Shown: positions 33,690-46,700, numbered from the stretch's first letter. The stretch is DNA of 64,000 nucleotides from Terfezia claveryi (GCA_015179025.1 WHUX01000253.1:1-64000), one strand, 5' to 3'. Notes: generated by a model from the letters alone, not told the origin. Numbers and translations: made by a program.

Positions 33690-34110
33690 ATCCCTTCTAT
33701 ACACTTAGCTGTAATTGAGGAATATTTTCCAGTTAGATAGTGACTGGTTCCTGATGGGCAGGAATTATTGCTCGCACTTTACTGAGAGCAGGTTCTCCTA
33801 ATATTATGTCCCATCTAGTCAAATGAGCTACATAGAATGTTCGTTCTTCTACATAACCTATCCAATCTAGTTTGATAGTACAGGCTTTGTCTATTGTTCT
33901 TTTTGAGCCTTTAATTGTAGTACTTAATTATTTCTCCTTGATACTTCTAGTCGGCATTTTGTATAGGTGTACAAATTGAGAATTGATTAAGTCTTCTCCT
34001 TTGGTTTAGAGATCAATTAAAACTAGCATGGGGTGTTCATTAGCTCTAATAAATACCTTGCTAAAATCTAGTACTTGTCTTGATAAAGGTCATTCTTTGA
34101 TTTTATCTTT
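33690..34110 (-). pseudogene. D2 protease region
   Basis: Between gag and RT, the minus strand reads VLIDLQTKGEDLINSQFVHL, KLDWIGYVEERTFYVAHL and LGEPALSKVRAII. This has the fold order of a retroviral protease, but the active-site position is D-L-Q rather than D-T/S-G. The same motif is present in D3 and, as NLQAKG, in D1. Confidence 0.65.
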
Positions 34111-34199
34111 GTTGTTATTATCCTTGATGGCTATTGGTATAGCTAAATCCTATGTGGCTGTATGCATGAGTACCTTATTTTGTTATTTCCTATAGTCCT

Positions 34200-36350
34200 T
34201 GTAAGATTGTCCAGGGTTCCAACACCATAGACATTTCTTGTCTCTAATTAATTGTATCTTTGTCTTCTAATCCAATTTTTTTGTGATGGTGTCCCAATCT
34301 GAGTCCTTCCATTTTTCTGTGTTGGGTTTGGTGTTGGGATTGCTGCTAGAATTAAATCCTGTTTTTTGTCATTGATTCTAGTCCCTGCATGGACTGTGAC
34401 TCCAATTTTCATTTCAAGGGTATTATTATTGGGATGTATTTGGTGTGGGTGGTAGGGTAACATCTTTCTTTAAAGCTTCATATGACTCTACTTGATCCAT
34501 GATCTGATCATATGACTATTCTTCTTTAATTAAAGGAAGTAATGTAGCTAATATATATGATGGTAGGTAATTAAGAAACTTTCTTCTTTTTACTTTCTGC
34601 GATATTGATTGTTTGCCATCTTTGTCAATTAATTTGATTTGTATTTTAGTATGCCAGTTGGCGAACTGTTTAAATCCCATATGATGTCCGTCCTTATATA
34701 GTGTGGCTGTCTTCCATCGTCTCCACAAAATGTCCTTACTAGAGGAGGGTATCAGAAAATCCCTAAGCACTAGTATAAATCTAAAGAATGTCATATTCTT
34801 TCTTTTCTCTCTTAAGAATTGATTATAAGTAGTGAGCATGCTTCCTTCCATTCTGAATCTAACAATTTCCAAAGCTGAAGCGCCTTCCAAATCTATTCCT
34901 TTGATAACTAACCAAAGTTGCATTGCTGTAGCCTAAGAGTCAAAATATTGTGAGTCTTGCTATTTTTTGTCTTCTCCACTTATTTTTTCTAGTAGATCAA
35001 TCTTTATTCCTTTTAAAGCATTCATTACTTTATGGTTACCCATTGTAACCATTTCTGTTGTAGATTCCTATTACTGGTGGTCAACTGATTTTCCTCTTTT
35101 GAGTTTTCTTTTTAAAGATTGACTTACAACTAATAATGTCTTATTAGAGTCCAAACTATCATCTCTGCTATTATTGAGGTCTCATCCTCCTTCTTGCGTT
35201 TTCTGCTTCTACTGGTCTAGTCCTATGTCTAGATCATCATTGTCTTCTAGTAATTCTATATCTTCTGGTAGTTGGTCTTTGTTATCTGGTTCTTTGGCTG
35301 ACCCAGTCCTCCTTTCTGGTGTCTCAAATGCTCGACCATTGCCTTTTGATTGATCTTTTAGTGTTCTCAGGAATGCTACTAGAAGTTTTTTGCTAGGATT
35401 GAAAAAATCCTCTATAGTATATGCTGATTCTTTTAGATGAGTGCCACTCATTATGAATGCCATTATTTTTTCCCAGTTATTTATTACCTAATTCGGTTTC
35501 CTTAAAAGTGGAACAACAGGTTTCTTTAATTCTTTACTTAAAAATGAGTTCAATTCTAAGTTCTTTTCTTAGAATGGGTAAGGTGTTAGCTATAAATAGT
35601 GTTTTACTATGGCTTCTATTAAAAGGTGAGTATCTTTAGGATAATACTGTTGGGCATGTCCCATTGAGTGAGTATATTTCAAAATCTTCTCAATTGTTGG
35701 AAAATGTCTGTCCCAAAATTCTTCTAGTATGAGAGGCAATGCCATACTAAAATATAGTTTGGTTCCTGCTCCACCTAGTTCTCCTATCTCTATATCTATA
35801 GGTAGATTTATTTCCCCTTCTATATTAGTAACTACAAATCTGGTCTTTCTGAGAGTTTTTTCTACTAATTTGTTAATATCTTCGGGTAACATAGTTAACC
35901 ATCTCGACCTTTTAGTCTTCTTACTAAGTTCAGATGCCTTTAATGTTTGATTTCATCATCTGTCTACAACCAAATGTAGCTGGTTATGCGATACAATCGT
36001 TGAGTTACTTTTCTTCTTTGGCACCTTACTGTACTAATAGTGTGGTAGCTGATGATCCATATAATCTCTGTTCGACTGACAGTTCTGTTGGCTCAGTAGC
36101 TTACGCTGTTGATAAGGCTGGGTGTCACAATCCTGATGTTTCTTATAGTCCTAGTTTTTCTTTGTCTACTGGTCTAGAATCTAATTCTAGTTCTTCTATT
36201 AAGATTGTCACTTTTTCTGATTGGTATATTGAGGTAGACATTGGGGGCACAGAGGTATTGGGAGAGATGTCTGGGCCTAAGGAAGGTTCTGATGGAGGTA
36301 ATTCTTTCTAGAGGAAATGGCTTCAGTGGAGGCAGTAAGATTTGAGCCTT
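34200..36350 (-). pseudogene. D2 gag
   Basis: Serial open pieces in order: an acidic N-terminal region (~36310-35950), LPEDINKLVEKTLRKTRFVV (35892-35590), FIMSGTHLKESAYTIEDFF (35463-35209), a capsid-like part 34923-34516 (FRMEGSMLTTYNQFLREKR), and a degenerate CCHC knuckle near 34235-34195 (KCLWCWNPGQSYKDY; H and last C lost). The upstream leader 36351-36769 is non-coding. Confidence 0.8.
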
Positions 36351-36769
36351 GAGATTGTAATGCTTGGTTTAATAGACCAATTATTCCTGGGACCTGGGGG
36401 GCCAGTTTTTCAATGGTATACTAGATTTACAGGTACAGATATAATGGCGGTTGCCAGGAGTACAAGATGAGTTGTCGATATTATTAGGAAAAGTGTTATG
36501 AACAAGAGTGGGATTGTTTAATATATGATACCATAGCCCGTTAGACCTCTGCTTAGCTTGCTTATAAGTCTTTTGTTGATGTACTACAGTTGAGAGTCTG
36601 ATGTCTTATTGTTGGATTTTGTTGGCTAGCTAGTTGAATAACAATATCGATTTTATATATACACTTGTGTATCAAATTATATAAACTTGTATGAGTGTAG
36701 TAAAAGTATTTGAAGGTAGATCAGGCCTTGGATTTAAGAGTAAAGATTAGGTAAGTGAGTTAAAAAATA

Positions 36770-37451
36770 TGTAATGAATAGTACTAGACTCTATTTATTC
36801 GGTACCATTTATACAATCTATATCTGTAGGCACGGACATTTGTGTATTTTGGTTCTACTAAGGTAAGATCTTAGAAAGGTAGGGAGATTACTATATGGGA
36901 CATTTTTAGAGGGAACTGTAATTAACTGGTATAATCTATCTTATATGATTTGTGCTATCTAAGCTATATGATCTTGATCTGATTACAATATAGGCCTGCT
37001 TGCTACTGTGTACTTACTTCTTATTGGTTCTTAGTTCTTTTGGATTCCAGAGGGAATCCAACAGCCTATTTATATTTCTCTGAGATCTGATGACTAAGGA
37101 AATAAATACAATAAAGGGTAGCATACCAGAAGGGGGTGTGCTATACAAAAGGGGTCATATGGTCATAATAATGAGTCACACACCATAAACAATGATCATG
37201 TAGCTATAGTAATGAGTCACACACCTTTAAACAGAGGTCACGTGGCCATAATGAGGGTGTCTTTATATAGCAAGTGCCATGAAACTTCCCATGGCAAATT
37301 CCGCATGCTATGGATGCTTATAAAGTAATAAGAGGTGGTAGAAGGCTAGTCCTTCAACCGAAAGGCTTAGTTATATAACATAGTAGTAATATAGGAAAAA
37401 CAAAAGTATATAATCAATTATATAAGCAATGAAACAACGTTCTCTATTACA
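36770..37451 (-). repeat. D2 5' LTR
   Basis: 682 bp, TGTAATGAATAGTACTAG ... CTCTATTACA, then TSD TAATG. Confidence 0.93.
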
Positions 37452-38484
37452 TAATGCCACCATGAGTAGTTGCTTTATATATATCTTTAATAACTAATTT
37501 GAGATAGTTCATACCTTCAATATTAAAAGTAGAGAGCAAGACTAATCTTTATTGTCCTTGTCAGTTCTTGACATTCAAAAATCCATCTTTTCTCTAATAA
37601 TCTTTATAGCTTGCAAAGGTATTATAGTAGTTCTTCCAGATAGGACATACTCTCATACATAATTGATATGTAGCTTTCATACCTGTACCTTAGTCTAGCC
37701 AATATATAATGAAGTAGTACTTATCATTTTTCTATCTATTGGTGATATGTTTCTCTTCAATGAGTTTATTAAGAGTTAGTTCGATCCTTTAATTGAAGTT
37801 ATTGATGGTAGGTTTCTTCTCTTTATATGTAGAAATATTATGTTCTAAGAATTTACAGAAATTACAATACTGTCTAGGGGTTTTGATATCTTAAATGAAG
37901 AAGAGTATCAGGTCTTTGTCAATAGCTACTTATTTTTAGGAATGAGTAGTAACAGTAGTAGTATTGATTGGAATCATGTTGCTGCTACTGGCAGTTGTAG
38001 CTAGTTGTTGAAGTATATTATATGGTTGTTAAAGGGTAATAGAAGTATTCTTAATCTCCTGTTCTATTTGTCAGGTGCTTATCTATTCAGTAGAGTTACT
38101 AAACTGAATACTAGGTAGGAGAGAGACGCATGTCGGCTTGTTAGTGTTCTATCTCTTTACCTATTCTTTAATTTAATGAATAGCTTTTTCACGGCTAACA
38201 GCTTGAGGAGGTTGATATGCCTGCATTTGTTGTACTAGTGCTAGTTCCTTTCGAGACTTATTGGCAGATATAAGGTACATAATATAAGTTATAAGAAATT
38301 CCTTCTTCTTCTTAAGAACTAAGGCTGACAGGTTATAGATGTCCATGGTGGTTGCAGATTACATATGTTTTGATAGTGAACATGTAGTTGTTCATGATAT
38401 AGGAACTGCCATGAGTGGGACAATAGAAATCTTAATAAAAGGACTAATGTATTCTTTTGTGCTGTTGCCAGTTACCTTGAGCTA
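37452..38484 (-). pseudogene. D1 integrase start and zinc-knuckle spacer
   Basis: Middle fragment of D1 between the D2 and A2 insertions. The spacer knuckle 2 is legible at 37866-37825 as C-NF-C-KFLE-H-NIST-Y (last C changed to Y). Knuckle 1 near 38360-38320 keeps YVICNHHGH and then has a short deletion. The fragment ends with ...AGCTA, the A2 target site. Confidence 0.8.
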
Positions 38485-39033
38485 TGTAACGACAGCTCTG
38501 GGGACAAGGTGACCAAGGGGTACTATGGGGCGAGGACAGGAATAAGGTGGGACATATATAGGAGCACTATGTGTATGATCAGGGGAAAGGCTAGGGGCAA
38601 GGCAATGGCAGGGCTAGGGTAACACATATACGTAAGAATGCTACGTGTGTGACTAGAGAAGGCTGGGATAGGGGACAAGGGCAAGAGGGAAGAGATACGT
38701 GGAAGCGGTTGCTGTGTGTGTCGGAAGGAGACAGCTGTTGCTGCAGAGCTGTTTCATGAGACAAGGAGGTGCACAAGGGAGGTGCACGAGCGCTGGGAGA
38801 AGCAAGGCCCTGTATTCAATATACAAGACGTTGGATGAGAATCCAACAAGAGGGCAGAGAGAGCAAGCTATATATATAGGCTTCGTTTTTGGCCAAGGCC
38901 ACCGGAAGGAATTAGGTTCCTGAGACCCCTTATCCCGGGAACAGAGATAACAATGATATCAATCAACAATAACAAGAGTCGGACGGAATCCCATCTGACT
39001 CTCAAACCCAGCTAGGAAAGGACGGTTGTGACA
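38485..39033 (-). repeat. A2 3' LTR
   Basis: TGTAACGACAGC ... GTTGTGACA, 549 bp. The AGGCAAG array of A1 is absent (single GGCAAGAG). Confidence 0.93.
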
Positions 39034-39179
39034 CTATCCTCCCTTTAGGCTCGGAGCCCCAGCAATGCAAGGCAAGGTGAAAAAAACAAACAAACAAGAC
39101 AGGCGAATAACCAATAACCCATAACACAACCCCAACGCTGGAAGTACGTACCAATAATAACCAATTCCAGGACGACAAG

Positions 39180-40613
39180 AACATCATTGGGCGGGGCGGG
39201 GTTTCCGGAGGTAATACTGGTGGAACAGGGTGACCAAGTCCTATACGTTTTCTAGATCTTCAGCTGGTTGTCAGGTCTTCTCCTTGTCCCCCAGCCATTT
39301 GACCTTATATTGCAGGTGCCCATATCTTCTTCAGGAGTCCAGCACTTCCTCCACCTCCCATTCCTCCTCACCTTCGATAACTACAGGAGGAAGTGGGGGG
39401 TGTTCCTGGCCTGGCAGAGGGTTGCTAGCGGCAGGCTTGATCTCGGAGACATGGAGGACTGGGTGTCGTTTGATGTCCTTGGGGAACCTCAATTGATAGG
39501 TGTGAGTGTCCACAGCAGCCAACACCTCGAATGGACCCAGGAACTTGTGGTCGAGCTTGCAAGATGGCCGTTCTGTCCGGAAGTGCCAGCTGGAGAGCCA
39601 CACCTTGTCCCCTGGTTGATATCTGGGGGCTGGCAACCATGATCCATTGGCATACTCAGCTTGCCTGACTTGTGCATATCCCAGCTCAGCTTTCAGGGTA
39701 GAGTGGAGCTCAGCAATTCCAGCTGCGAAATCCTTGACTGGGGCATCTTTTTTGGCTTTTTGCAGGGGCGCCAGGGCATCCACGAACCGGGGGTGCTAAC
39801 TGTAGTTAGCTAGGAAAGGCAAGGTTTTGGAGGATTCCGAGAACTGGGTGTTTGCGGCGAATTCACAGGTGGCCAGCAACGAAACCCAGTTATTCTGCTG
39901 GTAGTCAACAAAGGCCCGTAGATATTGCTCCATAATAGCATTTATCCTCTCCGATTGGCCATTCGTCTAGGGGTAGTATGCGGTTGACAAACATACTTTG
40001 ATCCCCAAAAGCTCGCAGAAGGCTTGCCAGAATTCTGAGGTGAACTGAGGGCCGTGGTCAGATATGATGGATTTGGGGAGGCCATGATATCGGAATACAT
40101 TATTGAGGTAGAGATTGGCTAACTCTGGGGTGGAGCAGGTGTCCCGGCAATGTATAACATGCCTCATTTTCCTCAACTGATCTACCACCATTAAGATGGC
40201 ATTGAACCCCGAATCTTCTGGCAACCCTGTCACAAAGTCTATAGTCAGGTGCAGCCATGGCCGATCAGGGATATTCAGAGGTTTCAGGGTCCCATACGGG
40301 GCGTGGTGGATAGGCTTAGCACGCTTGCAAATGTAGCAGTTCCGTACATACCACTCTACGTCCTTCCGTTGGTCAATCCATGTGTATTCCCTGGCCAAAA
40401 GGTCTAACGTTTTGGCCACTCCAGAGTGACCTGCAACCAGGCTGTCATGGTGTTCCTTGATTAATCGAAGGTGCAGCTCTCCTTCCAGCATATACAGCTA
40501 TTCGAGGTGGTAGAGGAGGCCTTGCTAGATGGTACACTCGGCAAGGGAGATCTTGGGGTGGCGGCGCTGGCTAAAATCTACTGTAGTGACAATTTCCTTG
40601 GCCAGGGGGTCGT
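39180..40613 (-). pseudogene. A2 integrase and chromodomain
   Basis: 40491-39967: HPGV-type finger region (AGHSGVAKTLDLLAREYTW), CYICKRAKPIHHAPYG, core TIDFVTGLPEDSGFN, ISDHGPQFTSEFW, ending before the catalytic E at a TAG (YP*TNGQSERI). 39783-39331: barrel (YQPGDKVWLSSWHF, LGPFEVLAAVDTHTYQL), HVSEIKPA, and chromodomain start EEWEVEEVLDS stopped by TGA; the remainder continues in the same frame to ~39190. This copy supplies the intact sequence for the lesions seen in A1. Confidence 0.85.
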
Positions 40614-41292
40614 TGTAATGAATAGTACTAGACAGTATTCATTCGGTACCATTTATACAATCTATATCCGTAGGCACGGACGTTTGTGTATTTCGGTTCT
40701 GCTGAGGTAAGACCTCAGAAGGGTAGGGAGATTACTATGTGGGACATTTCCGGAGGGAACAGTAATTAACTGGTGTAATCTATCTTATATGATTTGTGCT
40801 ATCTAAGCTATATGATCTTGATCTAATCGGAATATAGGCGTGCTTGCTCTGTATGCTTGCTTGGTTGCTTCTTGTTTTTCTGTAGGTTCCAGAGGGAATC
40901 CAGCAGCCTATTTATACTCGTCTGAGATCTGATGACTAAGGAAATAAATACAATAAAGGGTGGCACACCAGAAGGTAGTGCACTGTACAAAAGGGGTCAT
41001 ATGGCCATAGTAATGAGTCACACGCCTTAAACGATGGTCATGTGGCCATAGTAATGAGTCACACGCCTTAAACAGAGGTCACGCAGCCATAATGAGGGTG
41101 TCTTCATATGGCAAGTGCCATGGAACTTCCTATGGCAAATTCCGCGTGCTATGGATGCTTATAAAGCAATAGGAGGTGGTAGAAGGCTAGCCCTTCAACC
41201 GAAAGGCTTAGTTACATAATATAGTAGTAATATAGGAAATACAAAAGTATATAATCAATTATATAAGCAATGAAACAACGTTCTCCATTACA
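40614..41292 (-). repeat. solo LTR of family D inside A2
   Basis: 679 bp, TGTAATGAATAG ... CTCCATTACA, flanked by perfect GTCGT (40609-40613 and 41293-41297). A2 coding sequence continues on both sides with no D internal sequence, so this is a recombination product. Orientation matches D1 and D2. Little RIP damage. Confidence 0.93.
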
Positions 41293-43447
41293 GTCGTCCT
41301 TATATGCCTGTCTCACTAGTTGTCGGAGGTTAGCCTTAGCCTCAGCTTCCACATCAGCTTCAGCCTTAGCTTCAACTTCCGTATCAGCCTCAGCCTCAGC
41401 TTCTGCATCAGCCTTATCCTCAGCTTCCGCATCAGCCTCAGTATCAGCAAGGACATTGGCCACCAGGTCAAGGTTTTCGGGCTTCTATACTACCTGATTT
41501 TAGTATTTTAGCCTTTCATTCCCCCTTTTAGGGAGATCTCCTAATCTCCAAGTTAATGCATTGGGCTTGCTCCCAGCCTTTCCTGGCCAGTATCTGATCT
41601 TGAAGTTGAACCAAGATAAGAACTCTAACCACCTAGCTTGCCTTTAGTTAAGCAGCTTGGTGGTTGTAAAATACTCAAGGTTTTTGTGGTCAGATAATAC
41701 CTCGATGATCCCCTTGGCTGACTCCAAATGTGGCCTCCATTCTCTGAACGCTCGCACAATGGCCATCAGCTCTTTGTCATAGATCTCGTAGTTGCACTCA
41801 TTCGGGGAGTGTTTTTTTGAGAAATAGGCTACTGGGTGAAGGATCCCATTGTTATCATTCTGGGACAGAATTCCTGCGGAGATATAGTCGGAGGCATCCA
41901 TCTCAACAATGCATTCACGATCAGGATTGAAGTGGGCCAGGATCGGGGCTGAGCAAAAGGCTTCCTTGAGCCTTTCGAAGGCGGATTGGACTTCTGGACT
42001 CCACTGGAATCATTTGCTCTTTTCCATGCTCTTGGTCTTGGTTAATGCTATCAGTGGTGCTACGATTCCTGAATATCTCAGGATGAACCGGCAGTAGAAA
42101 TTGGCAAAGCCCAAGAAGGCCTATATATCCTTGAGGTTGGCAGGGGTTTCCCAATCCTGGATTGCAGTAACCTTGGCAGGATCCATTCTGATACCATCTG
42201 TGGTTATTATCAGGCCCAGGTACTTCACCTCTTGGATATGGAATTCGCATTTCTTGGGTTTAAGGTATAACCCAGCTTGTTTCAGCTTCTCTAGCACCTG
42301 TCGGACGTGGATTTTGTATTCCGCTAGGGTATCCGAGTAGATGAGGATATCGTCCAGGTAGGCTGTGCAGAATACATCCAGAAAGTCCTGCAGGGTGTCA
42401 TTGATAAAGTGCTGGAAATATGCGGAGGCATTGGTTAGGCCAAAGGGCATTACATTGTACTCGAAATAGCCATAACGCGTCCGGAAGGTGGTTTTCTACT
42501 CCTCCCCTTTGGCGATCCGTACCAGGTTATAAGCCCCTCTCAGGTTCAATTTGGTGAACCATTTTGCCTTGGAGAGCCTAGCCAATGTCTCCTGGATTAG
42601 GGGCAAGGGGTACCTGTTCTTCACCGTTATTTCATTCAGGCAACAATAGTCCATGCACAATCAAAGAGAGCCATATGATTTTTTGACAAACAGCACAGAG
42701 GCACCTGCTAGAGAAGAACTATAGTGAATGAAGCTCTTGTAGAGGTTTTCCTCCAGGTATTTCTTCAGGGCCTCCAGCTCCACCCGGGACATTCCGTAAA
42801 GGGGCCCATAAGGGTAGGTCTTACCCTCTACCAGTGGAATTGTGTGGTCATAAGGTCGGTTGGGCGCTAGCTTCTCTATGGCTTTTTCCGAGAACAGATC
42901 AATAAACTCATAATATTCATCTGGGACCATGGCCTTCCACTCCTCCTTAGGCCGCATCTTGTTGATTTCTAGGTTCACCTCATGTATGGACAGGGCATAA
43001 GCCTTCAGCCTGTGCCTCCTGGTGAGGTAAGCGAAAGCCCCTGCCCCAATAAAGCTAACGTTGAGGGACTTTGGAGGACCAGGAGATCCAGGAGAGCTAG
43101 GGAGCACAAGAGGGGCAGGGGGCACCAGGGAAACCGGGAGCACAGGGAAGCCTGGAGGCACAGGGGAAACTGGGGGCACGGGGGAGCCTGGGGACACAGA
43201 AGAAACCGGGGGTACAGGGGAAATCGGGGGCACAAGGAAATTGGCATTAAGGTGCGCAGGCAGGTGTACCACCTGGGTCGGGTGGATTATCGAGGTGGGC
43301 AAGGCACACAACCCAGTGACGGTAGCCTTTGGACTCCCACAGTGCTTTTTGCAATATTGGCTGTTGAACTGCAGGGTGTAGGAGCCGAAGCTAACCGATA
43401 CATCATGCATTCTAAGCCAGGGGATTCCAAGGACAATCGGGTATTTA
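41293..43447 (-). pseudogene. A2 RT, RNase H and variable linkers
   Basis: From the D3 junction leftward: end of protease (KYPIVLGIPWLRMHDVSVSF), a long proline-rich linker (43250-43080), RT (FAYLTRRHRLK, VLFVKKSYGSL, then 42450-42121 with [18 protein letters not shown] and [10 protein letters not shown]), RNase H (41901-41644, [12 protein letters not shown] ... SDHKNLEYF), and a repetitive Ala/Glu-rich stretch (41463-41330) before the integrase. The frame is broken by a handful of stops (CAG/TGG to TAG). Confidence 0.85.
41330..41463 (-). repeat. GCxGAx-type microsatellite coding Ala-Glu repeats
   Basis: Minus-strand reading alternates A-E/D-A-E (EADAEAEDKADAEAEAEAD). In A1 the same place holds only LAEADAKAEANPG and in GypB ANILAGVD. 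It lies between RNase H and integrase, so it is an expansion of a 6/12-bp unit within a flexible linker. Confidence 0.75.
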
Positions 43448-44131
43448 TATAATAGAGAACATTGTTTCATTGCTTATATAATTGATTATATACTTTTGTA
43501 TTTCCTATATTACTACTATATTATATAACTAAGCCTCTCGGTTGAAGTACTAGCCTTCCACCACCTCCTATTGCTTTACAAGCGTCCATAGCACGCAGAA
43601 TTTGCCATGAGAACTTCCATGAAACTTGCCATATGAGCACACTCTCATTATGGCCACGTGACCTCTGTTTAAAGGCGTGTGACTCATTACTTAGTATGGC
43701 CACATGACTATCGTTTATAGCATGTGACTTATTACTATGGCCACATGATCCCTTTTGTACAGCGCACCACCTTCTGGTGTACCACCCTTTATTGTATTTA
43801 TTTCCTTAGTTATCAGATCTCAGAGGAGTATAAATAGGCTGCTGGATTCCCTCTGGAATCCAAAGAAAGACAAGAAGCAACAAGCAAGCACACAGCAGCA
43901 AGCAAGCCTATATACTGATCAGATCAAGATCATATAGCTTAGATAGCACAAATCATATAAGATAGATTACACCAGTTAATTACTGTTCCCTTAGGGAACG
44001 TCCCATATAGTAATCTCCCTACCCTTCTGAGGTCTTACCTTAGCAGAACCAAAATACACAAACATCTGTACCTATGGATATAGATTGTATAAACGGTACT
44101 AAATGAATACTGTCTAGTACCATTCATTACA
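43448..44131 (+). repeat. D3 5' LTR
   Basis: 684 bp in inverted order relative to D1/D2: TATAATAGAGAAC ... CATTCATTACA. The leader after it (44132-44590) has a T-run and no obvious tRNA primer site. Confidence 0.92.
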
Positions 44132-44589
44132 TTTTTTTTAACTTACTTACCTAATCTTTACTCTTAAATCCAAGGCCTGATCAACCTTCGGATACCTTTA
44201 TTACACTCACGTAAGTGTATAGAATTCGACACCCAAGTGCACATATAAAATCGATATCGTCATTCAACTAGCTAGCCAACAAAACAATCCAACAAACGAG
44301 ACATCAGACTCTCAACTGCAGTACATCAACAAAAGACTTAGAAGCAAGCAAAGCAGAGCTCTAACGGGCAGTGGTATCCCACATTAAACAATCCCACCCT
44401 TGTTCACAACACTTTTCCCAATAAGATCGACAACTCATCTTGTACTCCTGGCAACCGCCATTACATTGTACCTGTAAATCCAGTACACTATTGAAAAACC
44501 GGCCCCCAGGTCCCAGGAATAATTGGTCTAAACAACCAAGCATCATAATCTTAAAGCTCAAATCTCGCTGCCTCCACTGCAGCCATTTC

Positions 44590-46700
44590 CTCTAGAAAAG
44601 AATTACCTCTATTAGAACCTTCCTTAGGCCCAGACATCTCTACCAATACTTCTGCGCCCCCAACGTCTACCTCAACACACCAATCAGAAAACGTGACACT
44701 CTTGCCGGAAGAAATAGAACTAGATTCTAGACCAGTAGACGAAGAAAAACTAGGACCATAAGAAACATTAGGATCTTAATATCCAGCCTCACCAGCCGCG
44801 TAAGCCACCGAGCCAACAGAACTGTCAGTCGAACGGAGATCATAAGGATCATCAGCCACCACACCATCAGCACAGTAAGGTGCCAAAGAAGACAAGTAAC
44901 TCGATGATCATATCGCTTACCAGCTGTATTTGGTTATGGATAGATGACAAAATCAGACATAATGGCGTCTGAACTTAGTAAAAGACTAAGAGGTCGAGAC
45001 GGTTAACTATATTACCTGAAGATATTAAGAAATTAGTAGAAAAACTCCCAGAAAGACCAGATTTATAGTTTCTAACATAGAAGAGGAAATAAATCTGCCC
45101 ATGAATATAGAATTAGGAGAACCAGGTGGAGCAGGAACCAAACTATATTTTAGTATGGGTTTACTTCTCACACCAGAAGAATTTTGGGATAGACATCTTC
45201 CAACAATTGAGGAGATTTTGAAATATACTTGCTCAATGGGACATGCCTAACAGTATCATTCTGATGATACTCGACTCTTAATGGAAGCTGTAGCAAAACA
45301 CTATTTATGGCTAACACCTTGCCGATTCAAAGAAGAAGACTTAGAAATGAACGCATTTTTAAGTAAAGAATTAAAGAAACCTGTTGTTCCACTTTTAAGG
45401 AAACCAAATTGGGTAATAAATAACTGGGAAGAAATAATGGATTTATGACGAGCGGCACTCATCTAGAAGAATCAGCAATACCGCAGAGGATTTTTTCAAT
45501 CCTAGCAAAGAACTTCCAGAGCGTTCCTGAAACACTAAAAGATTAATCGAAAGGCAAAGGTCGAGCACCTGAGACACTAGAAAGGAGGACTGGGTCAGCC
45601 AAAGAACCAGACGACAAAGACCAACCACCAGAAGATATAGAATTACCAGAAGATGATGATGATCTAGATACAGGACTAGACCAACAGAAGCAGAAAACGC
45701 AAGGAGGAGGACGAGACCCGATGATAGCAGAGATGATAGCTCGGACTTGATAAGGCATCGTTAGTTACAAGTCAAACTCTAAAAGAAAACCAAACTAGGA
45801 AAATCAGTTGAATACCAGTAATGGGAATCTATAACAGGAATGGTTACAACGGGTAACCATAAAGCAATGAATGCTTTGAAAGGAATAAAGATTGATCTTG
45901 CAGAAAAAATAAGAGGACAAGACAAAAAATGGTAAGACTTACAATATTTTGACTCTTGGGCCACAGCAATGTAACATTGGTTTATTATTAAAGGAATAGA
46001 TTTGGAAGGCGCTTCAGCTTTGGAAATTGTTGGATTCAGAATAGAAGGAAGGCGCTCACTACTTATAATCAATTCCTAAGAGAACAAGGAAAGAATACGA
46101 CATTCTTTAAATTCATACTAGCACTAAGGATTTTTGATACCCTTTACTAGTAAGGACATTTTGTGGAAATGATGGGAGAAGCTACACCAAACAAGGATGG
46201 ATGTCACATGGGAATTAAACAGTTCGCCAACTGGCTTACTGAAATGCAAATCAAATTGATTAATAAGGATGGTAAACAATCAATATCGCAGGAAGTAAAA
46301 AGAAGAAAGTTTCTTAATCACCTGCCGCCATATATGTCAGCTACATTAATTCCTTTAATTAAAGAAGAATGGTCATATGATCAGCTCGTGCATCAAGTGG
46401 AGTCATATGAAGCTTCAAGAAAGATATTGCTCTACCACCCACAACAAATACATCCGATGACAATACCTTACAATGAAAATTGAAGTCACGGTCCATGCCG
46501 GGACTATAATCAACAACAAAAAACAGGATTTAATCCTAGCAGCAATCCCAACACCAAACCCAACACAGAAAAACGGAAGGACTCAGATTGGGACACCATC
46601 ACAAAAAATTGGATCAGAAGACAAAGATGCAATTAATTAGAGACAAGAAATGTCTATGGTGTTGGAACCCTGGACACTCCTACAAAGACTGTAGAAACGA
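44590..46700 (+). pseudogene. D3 gag
   Basis: Traced in several frames: SLGPDISTNTSAPPTSTSTH, DSRPVDEEKLGP, EEINLPMNIELGEPGGAGTK, LKKPVVPLLRKPNWVINNWE, capsid-like part in open frame 46163-46483 (GIKQFANWLTEMQIKLINKD), and an intact CCHC knuckle CLWCWNPGHSYKDC at 46651-46692. At least five frame changes by single bases. Confidence 0.8.

Larger units (their letters stand above)
28459..37451 (-). mobile_element. Ty3/gypsy chromovirus D2 inside D1
   Basis: Complete 8,993-bp element, both LTRs 682 bp, TSD TAATG at 28454-28458 and 37452-37456. Gag, protease, RT, RNase H, a long zinc-knuckle spacer, integrase and chromodomain can all be traced on the minus strand. Frames of 60-212 codons survive between RIP-type stops. 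The insertion point lies in the integrase region of D1. Confidence 0.95.

Noticed and set aside
35934..36311. 125-codon plus-strand frame rich in serine
   Set aside because: It is antisense to D2 gag. The sense reading matches the D3 gag N-terminus, so this frame is a shadow.
41270..41511. Ser/Ala-rich frames (SASASAS, SLSLSF)
   Set aside because: Antisense readings of the Ala/Glu repeat linker of A2.
42982..43452. Gly-rich frames such as GTRETGSTGKPGGTGETGG
   Set aside because: Antisense to the proline-rich protease-RT linker of A2.
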